Shown piece by piece: positions 36,104-46,228 of a stretch of 64,000 bases of DNA. Source of the DNA: Novosphingobium flavum (GTDB taxonomy: Bacteria > Pseudomonadota > Alphaproteobacteria > Sphingomonadales > Sphingomonadaceae); NCBI RefSeq assembly GCF_014230315.1, contig NZ_JACLAW010000010.1:1-64000 (forward strand), in the 5' to 3' direction. How positions within the stretch are numbered: the first letter of the stretch is position 1; each line of letters opens with the position of its first letter. The notes beneath the pieces are model-generated. The model had not been told where the DNA came from and made no database searches. It was given only the letters and a program-made list of their open reading frames with translations. The translations under genes were made by a program, and so were the position numbers.

Positions 36104-38197
36104 TCAGCGCACGGCCGCCGCGAAGGCCATGTCGCCATAGTCATACGTGCCGCCGCCGAACCGGCCGGTCACGGCCGTGCCCGGCTTGAGGCTGCCGGCA
36201 GGGAATTCGGCAACGATGGTGCTGCCTTCGAGCCGGACCGACCGCGCCGCCACGGCACCAGCCATGATCGCGCCGGGCTTGAGATCGGCGAGGTAGTGAC
36301 GGTTGAGGCTGGCCGGGAAGGTCAGCCGCGCCGTGTTGCCGGCGACGGCGAGCGCGGGCTTGAGCGGGGAATTGACCGGCAGCACGATCGACGAAGGATG
36401 CGCCGGATCGCGCAGGACCTGGAGCACCGGCGTCGGCGTGATCTCGGGGGTGAACGACTTGCCGGGGCGGTGCCGGTCTTCGACCGAGGCGGCGACGGTC
36501 AGTCGGATCGAGTGACCGGCCCGGAATACCCAGGAGATCGGCGCCATGTCGAATTCGAGCCTGGTCGGCTGGCCGGGGACGAGCGGCTTGACGTCGGCCG
36601 CGAAGCTGCGGTGGTAGGGCAGGCCGAGGTTGTTGTAGGGCGGCGTGTTCAGCGCCCGGTGCGAGGCGCGCAGGCGGCCATCGTCGGTGCCCGGGAGCGG
36701 GGTGACCTTGCCGTCGGGTCCGACGTCGGCGAGATAGGCGGCGATGTCCGCGTCCTTGGCGGTCGAGGTGATCCACAGGTTGACCACCGGGTGGCCGATC
36801 AGCGCCGTGTCTGCGACCAGCGGCGCGGTGGTATAGACCAGGCCCTTGGCATCGCGGGTGGCGGCATCGATCGAATAGTCGGTGGTGTAGACGTCCTTTG
36901 CACCGGCGCGGGTCGGGACGGCGAGGCTCAGGCTGCCGGAATTGACCCCGCCCCTGGGGGTGCCGGCGGCGCCGGCGCCGAGGTAATGCGGCACGGCCCG
37001 CGCGGTGGGCAGCGGCCATTGCCAGGCCGAAGTCCACTCATGGCCCTGCGGACGGTTGTAGGTGTAGAGCGTGATCGGCGGCTGATCCATGATCCCGTTG
37101 TTGATGCCCTTGAGCCAATAGTCGAACCAGCGGTGCTGCTCGACCGTGGCGTTGAACGGGTTCTTGGCATTGGGGCGGGCGTCGGTGCTCCAGTTGCAAT
37201 GGTCGCCCGGCGCCATGATCGTCTTCATCGGGCCGGTGAAATTGTGCATCTTGACCATGACCCCCAGCTTGACGCGCTGGTCCTCGCCCCAGTTGAGCGA
37301 CTGGTAGGCCGGGATCGGGTTGCGGTTGAGTTCGGCGAAATGTTCGAGCGTGTTGACGTCGAGCCCGGGGCGGAAATTCTTGACGCCGAGGTGCTTGGCC
37401 ACATCTGGCGCGACGCTGTCACGATAGGGCACCCAGCCCCAGTCGGTCCCGTAGCGGTGCTCCTCGCGCGCGGCGGCGAGCAGCTTGCCGTCGGTATCCT
37501 CGTCGACCGGCACGGCGCGGTCCTCAGCCTTGAGCAGATTGCCGGGATAGGGCCGGTCCGGGTCCGGCGCGGTCGGGGCGATGCCGCCCCAGTCGTAATA
37601 TTCGGACGGCGCGCTTTGCGGAAAGACCGTGACCAGATGCGGCGGGTGGCTGACCGCCGCCTGCCACTGGGCGTGGCCGAGCGCGGAACAGCCGGCCATG
37701 CCGACCTTGCCGATCGACCACGGCTGGCGCGCCAGCCATTCGGTCATGTCGTAGGCGTCCCAATAGGCATCGGGGGACCATTCGGTGCGGTTGCTCTGCA
37801 CCGCCTTGCCGAACGAGGCATAGTTGCCGCGCATGTCGGCCACAGCGATGACATAGCCATAGCGGACCAGCCCGATGGCCGGCGGCTCCTGCACCGGGGT
37901 ATTGCCGCCCTCGTTACCCTTGCGCCGGGCATAGGGCGAATTCATCCAGACCACCGGGAGCGGGGTTTCGACCACCACGCCGTTCAGCGTGGGCCGGTAG
38001 ATGTCGAGCGCGATGCGGGTACCGTCGCGCATGGCGACATATTGCGAGGTCAGCTTGTAACCGTCGTAGAGGACCGGGGAATAGCCGCTGTAAACGCCGG
38101 GCCGCGAAACCTGCTCCTGCGCCATGGCGGGGACAAGGCCCTGCACCAGGATGGCGGCGGCGGCGGTTGCGCAAAGCGCCTGACGGCTGGACATCAT
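36104..38197 (-). CDS. CocE/NonD-family serine hydrolase (X-Pro dipeptidyl-peptidase S15-like), secreted
   Basis: A 697-residue exported alpha/beta hydrolase. The signal peptide (SSRQALCATAAAAILVQGLVPAMAQ) ends near residue 26. The S15 domain begins with VAMRDGTRIALDIYRP, the nucleophile elbow is GCSALG (in GKVGMAGCSALGHAQW), and a catalytic His is likely in the MAPGDHCNW segment. The C-terminal jelly-roll typical of the family (PLVADTALIGHPVVNLWIT ... SWVFRAGHSIRLTVA) is present. Family members hydrolyse X-Pro peptides, acyl esters, amino-acid esters or beta-lactam side chains; the substrate is open. The start is M29 of the longest frame (38197), or the next ATG. Confidence 0.85.
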   Translation of the reverse strand: MMSSRQALCATAAAAILVQGLVPAMAQEQVSRPGVYSGYSPVLYDGYKLTSQYVAMRDGTRIALDIYRPTLNGVVVETPLPVVWMNSPYARRKGNEGGNTPVQEPPAIGLVRYGYVIAVADMRGNYASFGKAVQSNRTEWSPDAYWDAYDMTEWLARQPWSIGKVGMAGCSALGHAQWQAAVSHPPHLVTVFPQSAPSEYYDWGGIAPTAPDPDRPYPGNLLKAEDRAVPVDEDTDGKLLAAAREEHRYGTDWGWVPYRDSVAPDVAKHLGVKNFRPGLDVNTLEHFAELNRNPIPAYQSLNWGEDQRVKLGVMVKMHNFTGPMKTIMAPGDHCNWSTDARPNAKNPFNATVEQHRWFDYWLKGINNGIMDQPPITLYTYNRPQGHEWTSAWQWPLPTARAVPHYLGAGAAGTPRGGVNSGSLSLAVPTRAGAKDVYTTDYSIDAATRDAKGLVYTTAPLVADTALIGHPVVNLWITSTAKDADIAAYLADVGPDGKVTPLPGTDDGRLRASHRALNTPPYNNLGLPYHRSFAADVKPLVPGQPTRLEFDMAPISWVFRAGHSIRLTVAASVEDRHRPGKSFTPEITPTPVLQVLRDPAHPSSIVLPVNSPLKPALAVAGNTARLTFPASLNRHYLADLKPGAIMAGAVAARSVRLEGSTIVAEFPAGSLKPGTAVTGRFGGGTYDYGDMAFAAAVR

Positions 38198-38313
38198 CAC
38201 GTCTGGTATCCCCTTCCTTGACGAGCGCGCCTGTTCGCGGCGTGTTTCGTTGGCGAGATTGTGAACATAAATTGCGAACAATCAAGCGGCCGTTCGTCGC
38301 AATGTGTCGCGCC

Positions 38314-40767
38314 CTAGCCTTTCGCGGCGGCGAGGACGTAGGCGACCTTGTCGGTGATCTGCTGGACCGAAAAGGGCTTGGGGATGAAGTGCATGTCGAC
38401 GATGTCGATCTCGCGCCGCAGCTGTTCTTCGGCATAGCCGGACATGAACAGGATCGGGAGCTGCGGGGCGATCTCGCGGATCTCGCGGGCCATGGCGGGC
38501 CCGTCCATCACCGGCATGACCACGTCCGACACGACCAGATCGAAGCGGCGGCCGAGGCGGACAAATTCGAGCCCTTCCTCGCCGTCGCAGGCGCTGGTCA
38601 CCTCGTAGCCCTGGCGGGCGAGCGCGCGTTCGGCCACGGCGCGGACCGAGTCCTCGTCTTCCACCAGCAGGATCTTGCCGCCGCCGGCCCACTTGCGCGG
38701 TTCTTCCACCTTCGCGGCAGCGCCCGGCTTCGTCTCGCCATGGTGGACCGGGAAATAGACCGAGAAGCGCGTGCCCTTGCCCACCTCGCTGTCAGCAAAG
38801 ATGAAGCCGCCCGATTGCTTGACGATGCCGTAGACGGTGGAGAGGCCGAGGCCGGTGCCCCCCATCGAGCCGCCCTTGCCCTGTTCCTTGGTGGTGAAGA
38901 AGGGCTCGAAGATCTTGCCGAGGTGTTCGGGCGGGATGCCGGAGCCGGTGTCTTCCACGAAGAGGGCGGTATAGTCGCCCTGCGGCAGGATCTCGCTGCG
39001 CATCGAACGGACGTCGGCGGCGGTGACGCGGCGGGTGGAGATGGTGAGCTTCGAGGTGCCATCGACCTTGCCCGCGCCGTCCTTGCCCATCATCGCATCG
39101 CGGGCATTGACCACGAGGTTGACGATGACCTGTTCAAGCTGGGTCGGATCGGCGCGGACCGGGCCGAGATCGCGGTCGTGCCGGACCTCGAAGCGGATCT
39201 TCTCGCCCACCAGCCGCTTCAGCATCTGGGTGATGTCGGCGACGACGTCGGGCAGTTGCAGCACTTCGGGGCGCAGGGTCTGCTGGCGCGAGAAGGCGAG
39301 GAGCTGGCGGGTCAGCGAGGCGGCGCGGTTGGAATTGGCGCGGATCTGCTGGATGTCATCATAGTCACTGTCGCCGGGCGTATGGCGCAGGAGCATGAGA
39401 TCGCAGGTGCCCAGAATCGCGGTCAGCACGTTGTTGAAATCGTGCGCGACGCCGCCCGCGAGCTGGCCGACCGCCTGCATCTTGGTGGCCTGGGCAACCT
39501 GGCGCTTGAGCCGGGTTTCCTCGGAACTGTCGGTGAGGCCGAGGAGGACGGCGGCCTCCCCCAGCCCGCGCACGGCGGCGAGGCTGAGCGAGACCGGATC
39601 GTCGGGCTGGCTCTTGAGGCGCACGGCGATGTCCCCGGCGGCGGCGGGCCCCTGCGCATAGCGGCGCACAGCGTCTGACAGGGCGGTCTTGTCCTCCCGC
39701 ACCACGAGGTCGGAGGGGAACGGCGGGGGCAGCTCGCCATCGCGCCCGGCCGCGCGCATGAAGGCGGCATTGGCAAAGAGGAAGCGCCCGTCGCGGTCGG
39801 CCATGGCGAGGCCGAGCGGAAGCTGGGCGAGCAGGGCCTCGAGGTGGGGGACAGCGGCATGGCCCTCGGTCCCGCCGACGCCGCCACCGATGCCCATGCC
39901 CGAATCGACCAGCAGCATCAGCGAGGGGGTGCGGTCCGGGTCCGGCGCATAGGGCAGGTCGGGATCGGCGACCGGCACGTAGTACATGGTCAGCGGGGTG
40001 CCCTTGGCCCCTTCGCGGGCGAAAGTGATGCGGTCCTGCTCGTCCTGATGGAGCAGGGTGACGAAATCCATGCCCGTAAGGGCGAACTGGGCATCGCCCG
40101 CGGCGCGCAGGGCGAAGCCGGAGGAAGCCCCCCTGATCCGGCCATCGGGATCGACGATCGCGGCGTTGATCCCGGCGGCGGCCAGCGCCCGGCCGAGCTT
40201 GCCATCGAGGCTGCGGACCAGATCGGCGACGGGGTCGGGGCTGGTCAGCTCGGTGAAGCGCCAGACGAGGAAATCGTCGCCCCGTCCGGCGCGGCGCGCC
40301 TCCACCCGCCAGGCCCGGCCATCGCCGACGACGCGATCTAGCTTCGCGGCGCCGTCGCGCCAGGCGCTGCGCGACGCGGCGGACAGGGCGGCGAGCGCGG
40401 CCTGATCGAGCGGCAGGCGCGGCGGGGCGGCGGACATGCCGAACCACGTTTCATGCAGGGGATTGGCACAGACCAGCCGGCCGGCCCGGTCGGTTATGGC
40501 GACGGCAGCGTCCTCGCGGTCGATCGCGGCGAAAGTGACCGACCAGTCCGGCAGGGCCCATTCGGCCTCGGCCGCGTCAGGACGGCGGCGGGACAAGGCA
40601 AGGCCGAGGCCGCCCAGAGCAAGGGTTCCGCCGGCAAAGCCGGTGGTGGCCAGCGGATCGCCGGTGACCAGCCAGAGCACTGCGGCCGAAGCGGCAAAGC
40701 CGGCGCCGACCGCCAGCCAGTCAGCCTTGAGGCCCCGGGACGCGGTCGGGGCGGCGCGGCCTACCAT
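38314..40767 (-). CDS. cckA: Hybrid sensor histidine kinase CckA
   Basis: An 817-residue membrane-bound kinase/phosphatase that feeds ChpT and then CtrA and CpdR, controlling the alphaproteobacterial cell cycle. Two transmembrane segments lie at about 17-60. PAS-like regions follow (~75-175, ~195-290 and ~310-410), the last with [13 protein letters not shown]. The H-box is [14 protein letters not shown] with H442, then N-box [12 protein letters not shown]1 VEDTGSGI, F-box and G2 [12 protein letters not shown]. The C-terminal receiver carries D748 in [12 protein letters not shown] and a Lys in FIPKPF. The target CpdR is encoded at 13.6 kb in the same window. The gene starts 50 bp after the second DUF2062 gene. 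Confidence 0.93.
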   Translation of the reverse strand: MVGRAAPTASRGLKADWLAVGAGFAASAAVLWLVTGDPLATTGFAGGTLALGGLGLALSRRRPDAAEAEWALPDWSVTFAAIDREDAAVAITDRAGRLVCANPLHETWFGMSAAPPRLPLDQAALAALSAASRSAWRDGAAKLDRVVGDGRAWRVEARRAGRGDDFLVWRFTELTSPDPVADLVRSLDGKLGRALAAAGINAAIVDPDGRIRGASSGFALRAAGDAQFALTGMDFVTLLHQDEQDRITFAREGAKGTPLTMYYVPVADPDLPYAPDPDRTPSLMLLVDSGMGIGGGVGGTEGHAAVPHLEALLAQLPLGLAMADRDGRFLFANAAFMRAAGRDGELPPPFPSDLVVREDKTALSDAVRRYAQGPAAAGDIAVRLKSQPDDPVSLSLAAVRGLGEAAVLLGLTDSSEETRLKRQVAQATKMQAVGQLAGGVAHDFNNVLTAILGTCDLMLLRHTPGDSDYDDIQQIRANSNRAASLTRQLLAFSRQQTLRPEVLQLPDVVADITQMLKRLVGEKIRFEVRHDRDLGPVRADPTQLEQVIVNLVVNARDAMMGKDGAGKVDGTSKLTISTRRVTAADVRSMRSEILPQGDYTALFVEDTGSGIPPEHLGKIFEPFFTTKEQGKGGSMGGTGLGLSTVYGIVKQSGGFIFADSEVGKGTRFSVYFPVHHGETKPGAAAKVEEPRKWAGGGKILLVEDEDSVRAVAERALARQGYEVTSACDGEEGLEFVRLGRRFDLVVSDVVMPVMDGPAMAREIREIAPQLPILFMSGYAEEQLRREIDIVDMHFIPKPFSVQQITDKVAYVLAAAKG

Positions 40768-40817
40768 CGGAAGATCAGGGCCATCAGAAGATCAGGGCCA
40801 TCAGGAGAGCGCGGCCA

Positions 40818-41357
40818 TCAGGCGCCGCCGAGACGCTGGCGGCGCTTGCGCGCGACCCACCAGCGCCACAGGACCGAGGCGAGGACATAGCCGAGAACAG
40901 AGAGCACCGTGGCGATGACCAACAGGCCGAACGCCGTATCCAGCCCGGCGCCGGTCAGGTGCTTCAGCAGGTCGTCTGTCCCGGTCTGTTGCATCGTTTC
41001 CCCGATGGGTTGAATGCCGGTCATCGCATCAAGATGCAACAGCCACTCACCAATCCGGTAGGCGACGGCCACGATGCCGACGTAGATCACCGGGAAGCCG
41101 ATGAAGGTGGCGGCCATGGCGGCGGGAATGTTGGCGCGCACGAAAACCGCCACGAAGATCGCAACGATGAAATGGGCAAAGGGGATCATCACCCCCACGA
41201 AGAGGCCGAGCGCCACCCCGCGCGGGACCGAGCGGCGGTTCATCCGCCACAGTTCGGAGCGGAAGATCAGGTGCGCGAAAGGGCGCAGCCAGGCATGGCT
41301 CTCGAGGCTTTCGCGGGTGGGAACCCGCGCACCCAGCCAGGCGCCCAGCCCGCTCAT
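40818..41357 (-). CDS. DUF2062 membrane protein (second copy)
   Basis: A 179-residue protein with about four hydrophobic segments. The DUF2062 signature RRSVPRGVALGLFVGVMIPFAH is followed by PAAMAATFIGFPVIYVGI. It overlaps the upstream paralogue by ATGA, so the pair is translationally coupled. The two proteins share the RSVPRGVALG core and overall layout, indicating a tandem duplication. DUF2062 proteins are of unknown function and are found near cell-envelope and cell-cycle genes. It is 50 bp upstream of cckA on the same strand, so it may be part of the cckA transcript. Confidence 0.82.
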   Translation of the reverse strand: MSGLGAWLGARVPTRESLESHAWLRPFAHLIFRSELWRMNRRSVPRGVALGLFVGVMIPFAHFIVAIFVAVFVRANIPAAMAATFIGFPVIYVGIVAVAYRIGEWLLHLDAMTGIQPIGETMQQTGTDDLLKHLTGAGLDTAFGLLVIATVLSVLGYVLASVLWRWWVARKRRQRLGGA

Positions 41358-41923
41358 CCCGCGACGGCGCCCTCTTCCGCTAGGCGCAGGGCCAGGCGAT
41401 GTTTGCGCTTGTGGCGGATCCACGCGCCCCAGGCGAAGCCGGTGACGAGATAGGAGACCGCGGCCGAGACGACGGCGACGACGCACAGGCCCAGCGCGAG
41501 AACCTTGCCCTCGGCCGTGATCCAGACCAGCAGTTGCCACGCGTCGGTCACCTGCAGCAGGCTGTCGATCGGGTTGGCGTGGAACATCGCGTCGAAATAG
41601 AGCAGCCGCTCGCCCACCTTGTAGGAGGCGGCCCAGATGAACGGGGTGGTGAACGGGTTGGTGATGAAGGTGGTCAGCGCCGCGACCGGGACATTGGCCC
41701 GGACCGAGAGCGAGAGGAAGGCCGCGAACAGGATCTGGGCGAAGGGCAGGATGATCCCGACCAGCATCCCCAGCGCCACGCCGCGCGGCACCGAGCGGCG
41801 GGTGAAGCGCCACAGCTCATGAGCCAGCACGCGGTGCGCAAAAGGACGCACGAAGCGGTTGCGCTCCATCTCCTCGCGCGTTGGCATGTTGCGCCTCGCC
41901 CAGCTGAAGAATCTCTCGGTCAT
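41354..41923 (-). CDS. DUF2062 membrane protein (first copy)
   Basis: A 189-residue membrane protein with roughly four to five hydrophobic segments. The core RRSVPRGVALGMLVGIILPFAQ and the loop NPFTTPFIWAASYKVGE (with the NPxTxxP pattern) match DUF2062. It is the first gene of a possible DUF2062-DUF2062-cckA unit and ends in an ATGA overlap with its paralogue. Function is unknown; a link with CckA signalling is suggested only by gene order. Confidence 0.83.
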   Translation of the reverse strand: MTERFFSWARRNMPTREEMERNRFVRPFAHRVLAHELWRFTRRSVPRGVALGMLVGIILPFAQILFAAFLSLSVRANVPVAALTTFITNPFTTPFIWAASYKVGERLLYFDAMFHANPIDSLLQVTDAWQLLVWITAEGKVLALGLCVVAVVSAAVSYLVTGFAWGAWIRHKRKHRLALRLAEEGAVAG

Positions 41924-42061
41924 TGCTCCACCGTCCGTGCCGGCAACCTAGGGGCACAACGGCCGCCGCGCGAGATGCCATCTGCGCCAATACGCCTTTC
42001 CGCCCGGTGAAGGGGGCGGCGCTTGCGACGAATTTCCGGCAGCCGGTTCACGGTCCCGCGG

Positions 42062-42544
42062 TCACCCATGCTCGCGCATGAGGCGGCCCTGTTCCCGCTT
42101 CCAGTCGCGTTCCTTGATCGTGGCGCGCTTGTCGGCCGCGTTCTTGCCCTTGGCGAGGGCCAGTTCGACCTTGGCCCGGCCGCGCCCGTTGAAATAGATC
42201 GACAGCGGCACGAGGGTCATGCCCTTGCGCTCGACCGCGCCGGTCAGCTTGCTGATCTGGCGGGCGTGAAGCAGCAGCTTGCGCGGGCGCTTGGGCTCGT
42301 GGTTGAAGCGGTTGCCGTGGCTGAATTCGGGCACGTTGGAATTGACCAGCCAGACCTGCCCCTCGCGCAACTCGGCATAGGATTCGGCGATCGAGCCCTC
42401 GCCGAAGCGCAGGCTCTTCACCTCGGTCCCGGTGAGGCAGATCCCGGCCTCGAACACCTCGTCGATCGCATAGTCGAACCGCGCGCGCCGGTTTTCGGCG
42501 ACGGTCTTCTTCTTGTCGAAAGTGGCGGGAGTCGGACGGGCCAT
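42062..42544 (-). CDS. smpB: SsrA-binding protein SmpB
   Basis: SmpB delivers tmRNA to stalled ribosomes for trans-translation. The protein has 160 residues from the ATG at 42544 ([13 protein letters not shown]); a start four codons earlier adds MAPI. The conserved core is [63 protein letters not shown] and the basic C-terminal tail [18 protein letters not shown] that enters the decoding centre. It is on the minus strand, 90 bp or more from its neighbours. The tmRNA gene itself was not found in this window. Confidence 0.96.
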   Translation of the reverse strand: MARPTPATFDKKKTVAENRRARFDYAIDEVFEAGICLTGTEVKSLRFGEGSIAESYAELREGQVWLVNSNVPEFSHGNRFNHEPKRPRKLLLHARQISKLTGAVERKGMTLVPLSIYFNGRGRAKVELALAKGKNAADKRATIKERDWKREQGRLMREHG

Positions 42545-42646
42545 GATGGGCGCCATGTAAGGCGCGTGTGCCCGTTCAGGAAGGGGCCAATTGCGCCGAT
42601 TTCAATCGGGTTGACGAATTTCCCGCGGCCGGACCGGCCGGGGACC

Positions 42647-42904
42647 TCAATTCAGGCGGGCCTGGCGGACGAAATCGACCGGGATCACGGTCGCCTGCCC
42701 CGGATTCGGGCTGCGCCGCTGGTGGCCGCTTTCGCGGCGGGCGCGCTCTGCCGCGCGGGAAAGAAGCAGTGCGGATCGCTCCGCTGCCTCGATGCTCATG
42801 GTGAGCGAGTGACCATCGGGCATGAGCAAACGCACCTCTCCGTCACTGCCGGGCAGAACGTGAAGCGGGGCTTCATGAACGAGCTTGCGAATTCGCGATG
42901 CCAT
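42647..42904 (-). CDS. Small basic protein of unknown function
   Basis: An 85-residue frame beginning MASRIRKLVHEA, with a beta-type segment GSDGEVRLLMPDGHSLTMSIEAA and a basic region RAAERARRESGHQRR, ending PVDFVRQARLN. Codon bias is normal for the window (GC-rich third positions). No family was recognised. It sits between dapA and smpB on the same strand, with about 100 bp on its smpB side and 230 bp on the dapA side. It is probably real but could be a chance frame. Confidence 0.5.
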   Translation of the reverse strand: MASRIRKLVHEAPLHVLPGSDGEVRLLMPDGHSLTMSIEAAERSALLLSRAAERARRESGHQRRSPNPGQATVIPVDFVRQARLN

Positions 42905-43087
42905 AAGCGGTTAACGCGGGGTTTCGGGCAAGAGTTCCCCGCTCCGTCGCATTGTGGGCGCGGCTCATCGTGCCTGAAGCGGGCTTTCCCGGCGGTTGGA
43001 TAGTTGCATGGCCGTCCGCTTTCAGGAGGCGCCATTGGCGTGGGGAATGGCCGGAAAGTCGGGGCCTGCTGCCCCTACCTCCCGTCG

Positions 43088-43105
43088 CCCCTGCGAATGC
43101 AGGGG
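43088..43105. terminator. Hairpin downstream of dapA
   Basis: CCCCTGC-gaat-GCAGGGG, a 7-bp perfect stem lying about 33 bases past the dapA stop (43138, minus strand). No T-tract is present. Confidence 0.45.
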
Positions 43106-43137
43106 CCCCTCCACCCCTGACCGGATTTATCGCAACC

Positions 43138-44019
43138 CTAGAGCAGGCCGGCGTGGACCAGCGCGGCGTCGACTGCCGCCCGGGCTTCGGCGTTGCACTG
43201 GACCAGCGGCAGGCGCAGGTCCTCGGTCAGGAAATCGTGGACCTTGCTCAGCGCGTACTTGACCGGGCCGGGCGAGGCATCCTCGAACATGGCGTAGTGC
43301 AGCGGATAGAGCCGGTCGTTGAGCTGGCGCGCCGTGGCGAGGTCGCCGGCGGCGCAGGCGGCCTGGAATTCGGCGCAGAGCTTCGGCGCGACATTGGCCG
43401 TGACCGAGATGCAGCCGACCCCGCCCGCCGCGTTGAACGGCAGGGCCAGTTCGTCGTCACCCGAAAGCTGGACGAAGCCGGCGCCGATGCCCATGCGGTG
43501 ATCGGTCACGCGCGAGAGATCGCCGCTGGCGTCCTTGATGCCGATGATCTTGCCGGGGAAGCGCCGCGCCAGTTCGCAGACGGTTTCGGGCTTGATGTCG
43601 GTCACCGTGCGGGCGGGCACGTTGTAGAGCACGATCGGCAGATCGCTGTGCTCGGCAAGGTAGGAGAAGTGGGCGAGCAGGCCCTCCTGGCTCGGCCGGT
43701 TGTAATAGGGCGCGACGAGCAGGGCCGCGGCGGCGCCGCACTTCTTCGAGAAATTCATGTGCAGCAGCGCGTTCATCGTATCATTGCTGCCGCAGCCGGC
43801 GATGACCGGGACCCGGCCCGCCGCCTGCTCGACGCAGACCTCGATCACGCGGTGATGCTCGGCGTTCGAGAGAGTCGAATTCTCGCCCGTGGTGCCGCAG
43901 GGGACGAGCGCGGCCGATCCGTTCGCGATCTGCCAGTCCACCAGCTTGCGGAAGGCCTTCTCGTCGAAGGCCCCGTCGCGAAATGGCGTTACCAGAGCCG
44001 GAATAGAACCGGAAAACAT
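43138..44019 (-). CDS. dapA: 4-hydroxy-tetrahydrodipicolinate synthase
   Basis: The 293-residue TIM-barrel enzyme condenses pyruvate with aspartate semialdehyde, the first committed step to lysine and diaminopimelate for peptidoglycan. Key residues are the GTTGE stretch (LVPCGTTGENSTL, catalytic Thr pair), the Tyr in LPIVLYNVPARTV, and the Schiff-base Lys in GKIIGIKDASGD. Length and start (MFSGSIPALVTPFRDG) are typical. It is divergent from the lytic transglycosylase gene with about 105 bp between the starts, an arrangement that fits coordinated cell-wall functions. Confidence 0.95.
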   Translation of the reverse strand: MFSGSIPALVTPFRDGAFDEKAFRKLVDWQIANGSAALVPCGTTGENSTLSNAEHHRVIEVCVEQAAGRVPVIAGCGSNDTMNALLHMNFSKKCGAAAALLVAPYYNRPSQEGLLAHFSYLAEHSDLPIVLYNVPARTVTDIKPETVCELARRFPGKIIGIKDASGDLSRVTDHRMGIGAGFVQLSGDDELALPFNAAGGVGCISVTANVAPKLCAEFQAACAAGDLATARQLNDRLYPLHYAMFEDASPGPVKYALSKVHDFLTEDLRLPLVQCNAEARAAVDAALVHAGLL

Positions 44020-44125
44020 GCGCGAATTCCCTGCTTTTGCCCCATTTGCCTGCTAGCTCCTGTGGACGGGAGCCCCGGCTTCGGGGTAACTTGTCGTTCA
44101 GCGCCTGATAAGGAGCAAAAGTCGA

Positions 44126-46180
44126 ATGTCCAGCATGGTCCGCAAGTCTGTTGCAGTGTCTTTGCTGGTTTTCATCGCGCTGGAAGGTCCGGCGTCGTCG
44201 CAGAGTGTCTCGATCCCGGTGGTCCAGCCGCTGCCCGCACCGGGTAGCACCAGCACCGCCCCGGCACAGACCCTGGCCGTGCCCACCAGCGGCGAGGGCA
44301 GCGAGTGGGACCGGGCGCGGGCGCAGCTGAAGATGAGCGCGGCCACCCCCGTGGCGCAGGCGATCTATCGCTGGAAGACGCTGTCGAGCTACGACAACCT
44401 GTCCTTCTCCGACTATTCGGGCTTCCTCCTCGCCTATCCAGGCTATCCCGAGGAAGCCAAGCTGCGCCGCTATGCCGAGCAGGCTCTGGAACGCGGGCCG
44501 GCCGATGCGCGCCAGATCGCGACCTATTTCGACCGCAACGCCCCGCTCTCCAACCCGGCGCGGGCGCAATATGCCCTTGCCGCGGCCCAGCTCGGCCGGG
44601 GCGATGCGCCGGCCCTGGCCCTTGCCGCCTGGCGCGGCGGGGCGATGAGCGACGCGGCCGAGGCCTCGATCGGGGCGATGGTTTTCGGCAAGGCGAGCGC
44701 GGCCGACCAGGACGCGCGGATGGACGCGCTGCTGTGGGCCGGGGCGACCCAGCAGGCCCAGCGCCAGATCGCGCTCACCTCTCCGGCGCGGCGCGATGTG
44801 TTTTCCATGCGGCTGGCCGCCTTGCAGGGCACCGATCCCGCCGCGCTCGGCCTGATGGTTCCGGCCATGATCGGCGCCGATCCGGGCTATGATTACAACC
44901 GGGCGCGCCAGCTGATCAACGCAGGGCGGCAGGGCGAGGCGGCGATCCTGCTCGCGGGCCGCCCGGCGCTGGCCGCGCTGCCGGCAGACGGGGAGAAGTG
45001 GGTCGGCCTGCAACTGTCGGCCGCGCGCAATGCCGATGCGGCGAGCGCGGTGCAGATCGCCAGCAAGATCGACGACGGGTTCGCGCCGCGCACCGACATT
45101 TCCGCCGCCAGCTTCCGCCTGCGCGACGACTATACCTCGCTGATGTGGCTGGGCGGGACCAAGGCGCTGTGGAGCCTGGGCAATCCGCGCGCGGCGGCGC
45201 CCCTGTTCTGGCGCTACGGCAATGCGGCGCGCACGCCGCAGACGCGCTCCAAGGGCTTCTACTGGGCGGGCCGCGCGCTGGCCCAGGCTGGCGACGCGGC
45301 GGCCGCGGCGCAATATTTCCAGCAGGCGGCGGCCTATCCGGACCAGTTCTACGGCCAGCTCGCGCTGGAGCGGCTGGGCAAGCCGATTCCCGCTTTCGCC
45401 AATGCCCCGACCGTGGCTCCCAGCCCGGCCGAGCGGCAGGCTTTCCTTTCCCGCCCGATCGCGGCGGCCGTGCGCGAAGTGGCGCGCGACAGCGACTGGC
45501 CGACGGCCGTGCGCTTCTTCAAGGAAATCGCGGATCAGGCCGCGACTCCGGCCGAGCACCAGATCGTGGCCGACATGGCGCGCGAACTGGGCCGGCGCGA
45601 CCTGGGCGTGATCCTGGGGCAGGCAGCTGGCGCGAGCGGAATCCAGGACTTCCAGCATGTCGCCTTCCCGCTGATCCCGACGCCGGAGGGAACCGACTGG
45701 ACCATGGTCCACGCGATCAGCCGGCAGGAAAGCCAGTTCGCCCAGAACGCGGTGAGCCATGCCGGGGCGCGCGGGCTGATGCAGCTGATGCCTTCCACCG
45801 CGCGCGAGCAGGCGGGCAAGGTCGGCCTTGCCTTCGACGCCTCGGCGCTGATGAACGAGCCGGGCTACAACCTGAAGCTGGGCGATGCCTTTTTCGGGCG
45901 GATGATGACCTATTACAACGGCAGCTATCCGCTCGCCGTGGCCGCCTACAATGCAGGGCCCGGCAATGTGAACAAATGGCTGCGCGCCAATGGCGATCCG
46001 CGCACCGGCACGATCGACTGGATCGACTGGGTCGAGCGGATTCCGATTTCCGAAACCCGCAATTACGTCCAGCGGGTGCTGGAAAACGCCGTGGTCTATG
46101 AAGCGATGAACCCGGCCAAGGCGAGCTACAAGGGCGCCAATCCGCTCAGTCACTTTCTGGGGAAGAGCAGCGGAGGCTGA
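44126..46180 (+). CDS. Soluble lytic murein transglycosylase (Slt family)
   Basis: A 684-residue periplasmic enzyme that cleaves the MurNAc-GlcNAc bond of peptidoglycan. After a signal peptide (VAVSLLVFIALEGPASSQ) comes an alpha-helical superhelical U-domain of roughly 450 residues rich in AAAxQxG repeats. The catalytic SLT domain is at about 500-660: HAISRQESQFAQNAVSHAGARGLMQLMPSTAR, where the Glu of RQESQF is catalytic, and the AVAAYNAGPGNVNKWL and ETRNYVQRVLENAVVYEAM motifs. A Shine-Dalgarno AAGGAG precedes the ATG. It is divergent from dapA. Confidence 0.92.
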   Translation: MSSMVRKSVAVSLLVFIALEGPASSQSVSIPVVQPLPAPGSTSTAPAQTLAVPTSGEGSEWDRARAQLKMSAATPVAQAIYRWKTLSSYDNLSFSDYSGFLLAYPGYPEEAKLRRYAEQALERGPADARQIATYFDRNAPLSNPARAQYALAAAQLGRGDAPALALAAWRGGAMSDAAEASIGAMVFGKASAADQDARMDALLWAGATQQAQRQIALTSPARRDVFSMRLAALQGTDPAALGLMVPAMIGADPGYDYNRARQLINAGRQGEAAILLAGRPALAALPADGEKWVGLQLSAARNADAASAVQIASKIDDGFAPRTDISAASFRLRDDYTSLMWLGGTKALWSLGNPRAAAPLFWRYGNAARTPQTRSKGFYWAGRALAQAGDAAAAAQYFQQAAAYPDQFYGQLALERLGKPIPAFANAPTVAPSPAERQAFLSRPIAAAVREVARDSDWPTAVRFFKEIADQAATPAEHQIVADMARELGRRDLGVILGQAAGASGIQDFQHVAFPLIPTPEGTDWTMVHAISRQESQFAQNAVSHAGARGLMQLMPSTAREQAGKVGLAFDASALMNEPGYNLKLGDAFFGRMMTYYNGSYPLAVAAYNAGPGNVNKWLRANGDPRTGTIDWIDWVERIPISETRNYVQRVLENAVVYEAMNPAKASYKGANPLSHFLGKSSGG

Positions 46181-46228
46181 TCGCCCTCCCCTTCCCCTCC
46201 GGCCCCCGCGCTCCTAGACGATCTGCGC

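Noticed and set aside
35114..38221. A 1035-codon open frame on the plus strand
   Set aside because: It is antisense to the methyltransferase and CocE-type hydrolase genes, has no recognisable domain and shows the Gly/Arg/His-rich composition of a GC-rich shadow frame.
43781..46153. A 790-codon minus-strand frame opposite the lytic transglycosylase
   Set aside because: It is an antisense shadow that merges into an out-of-frame part of dapA; no domain is visible.
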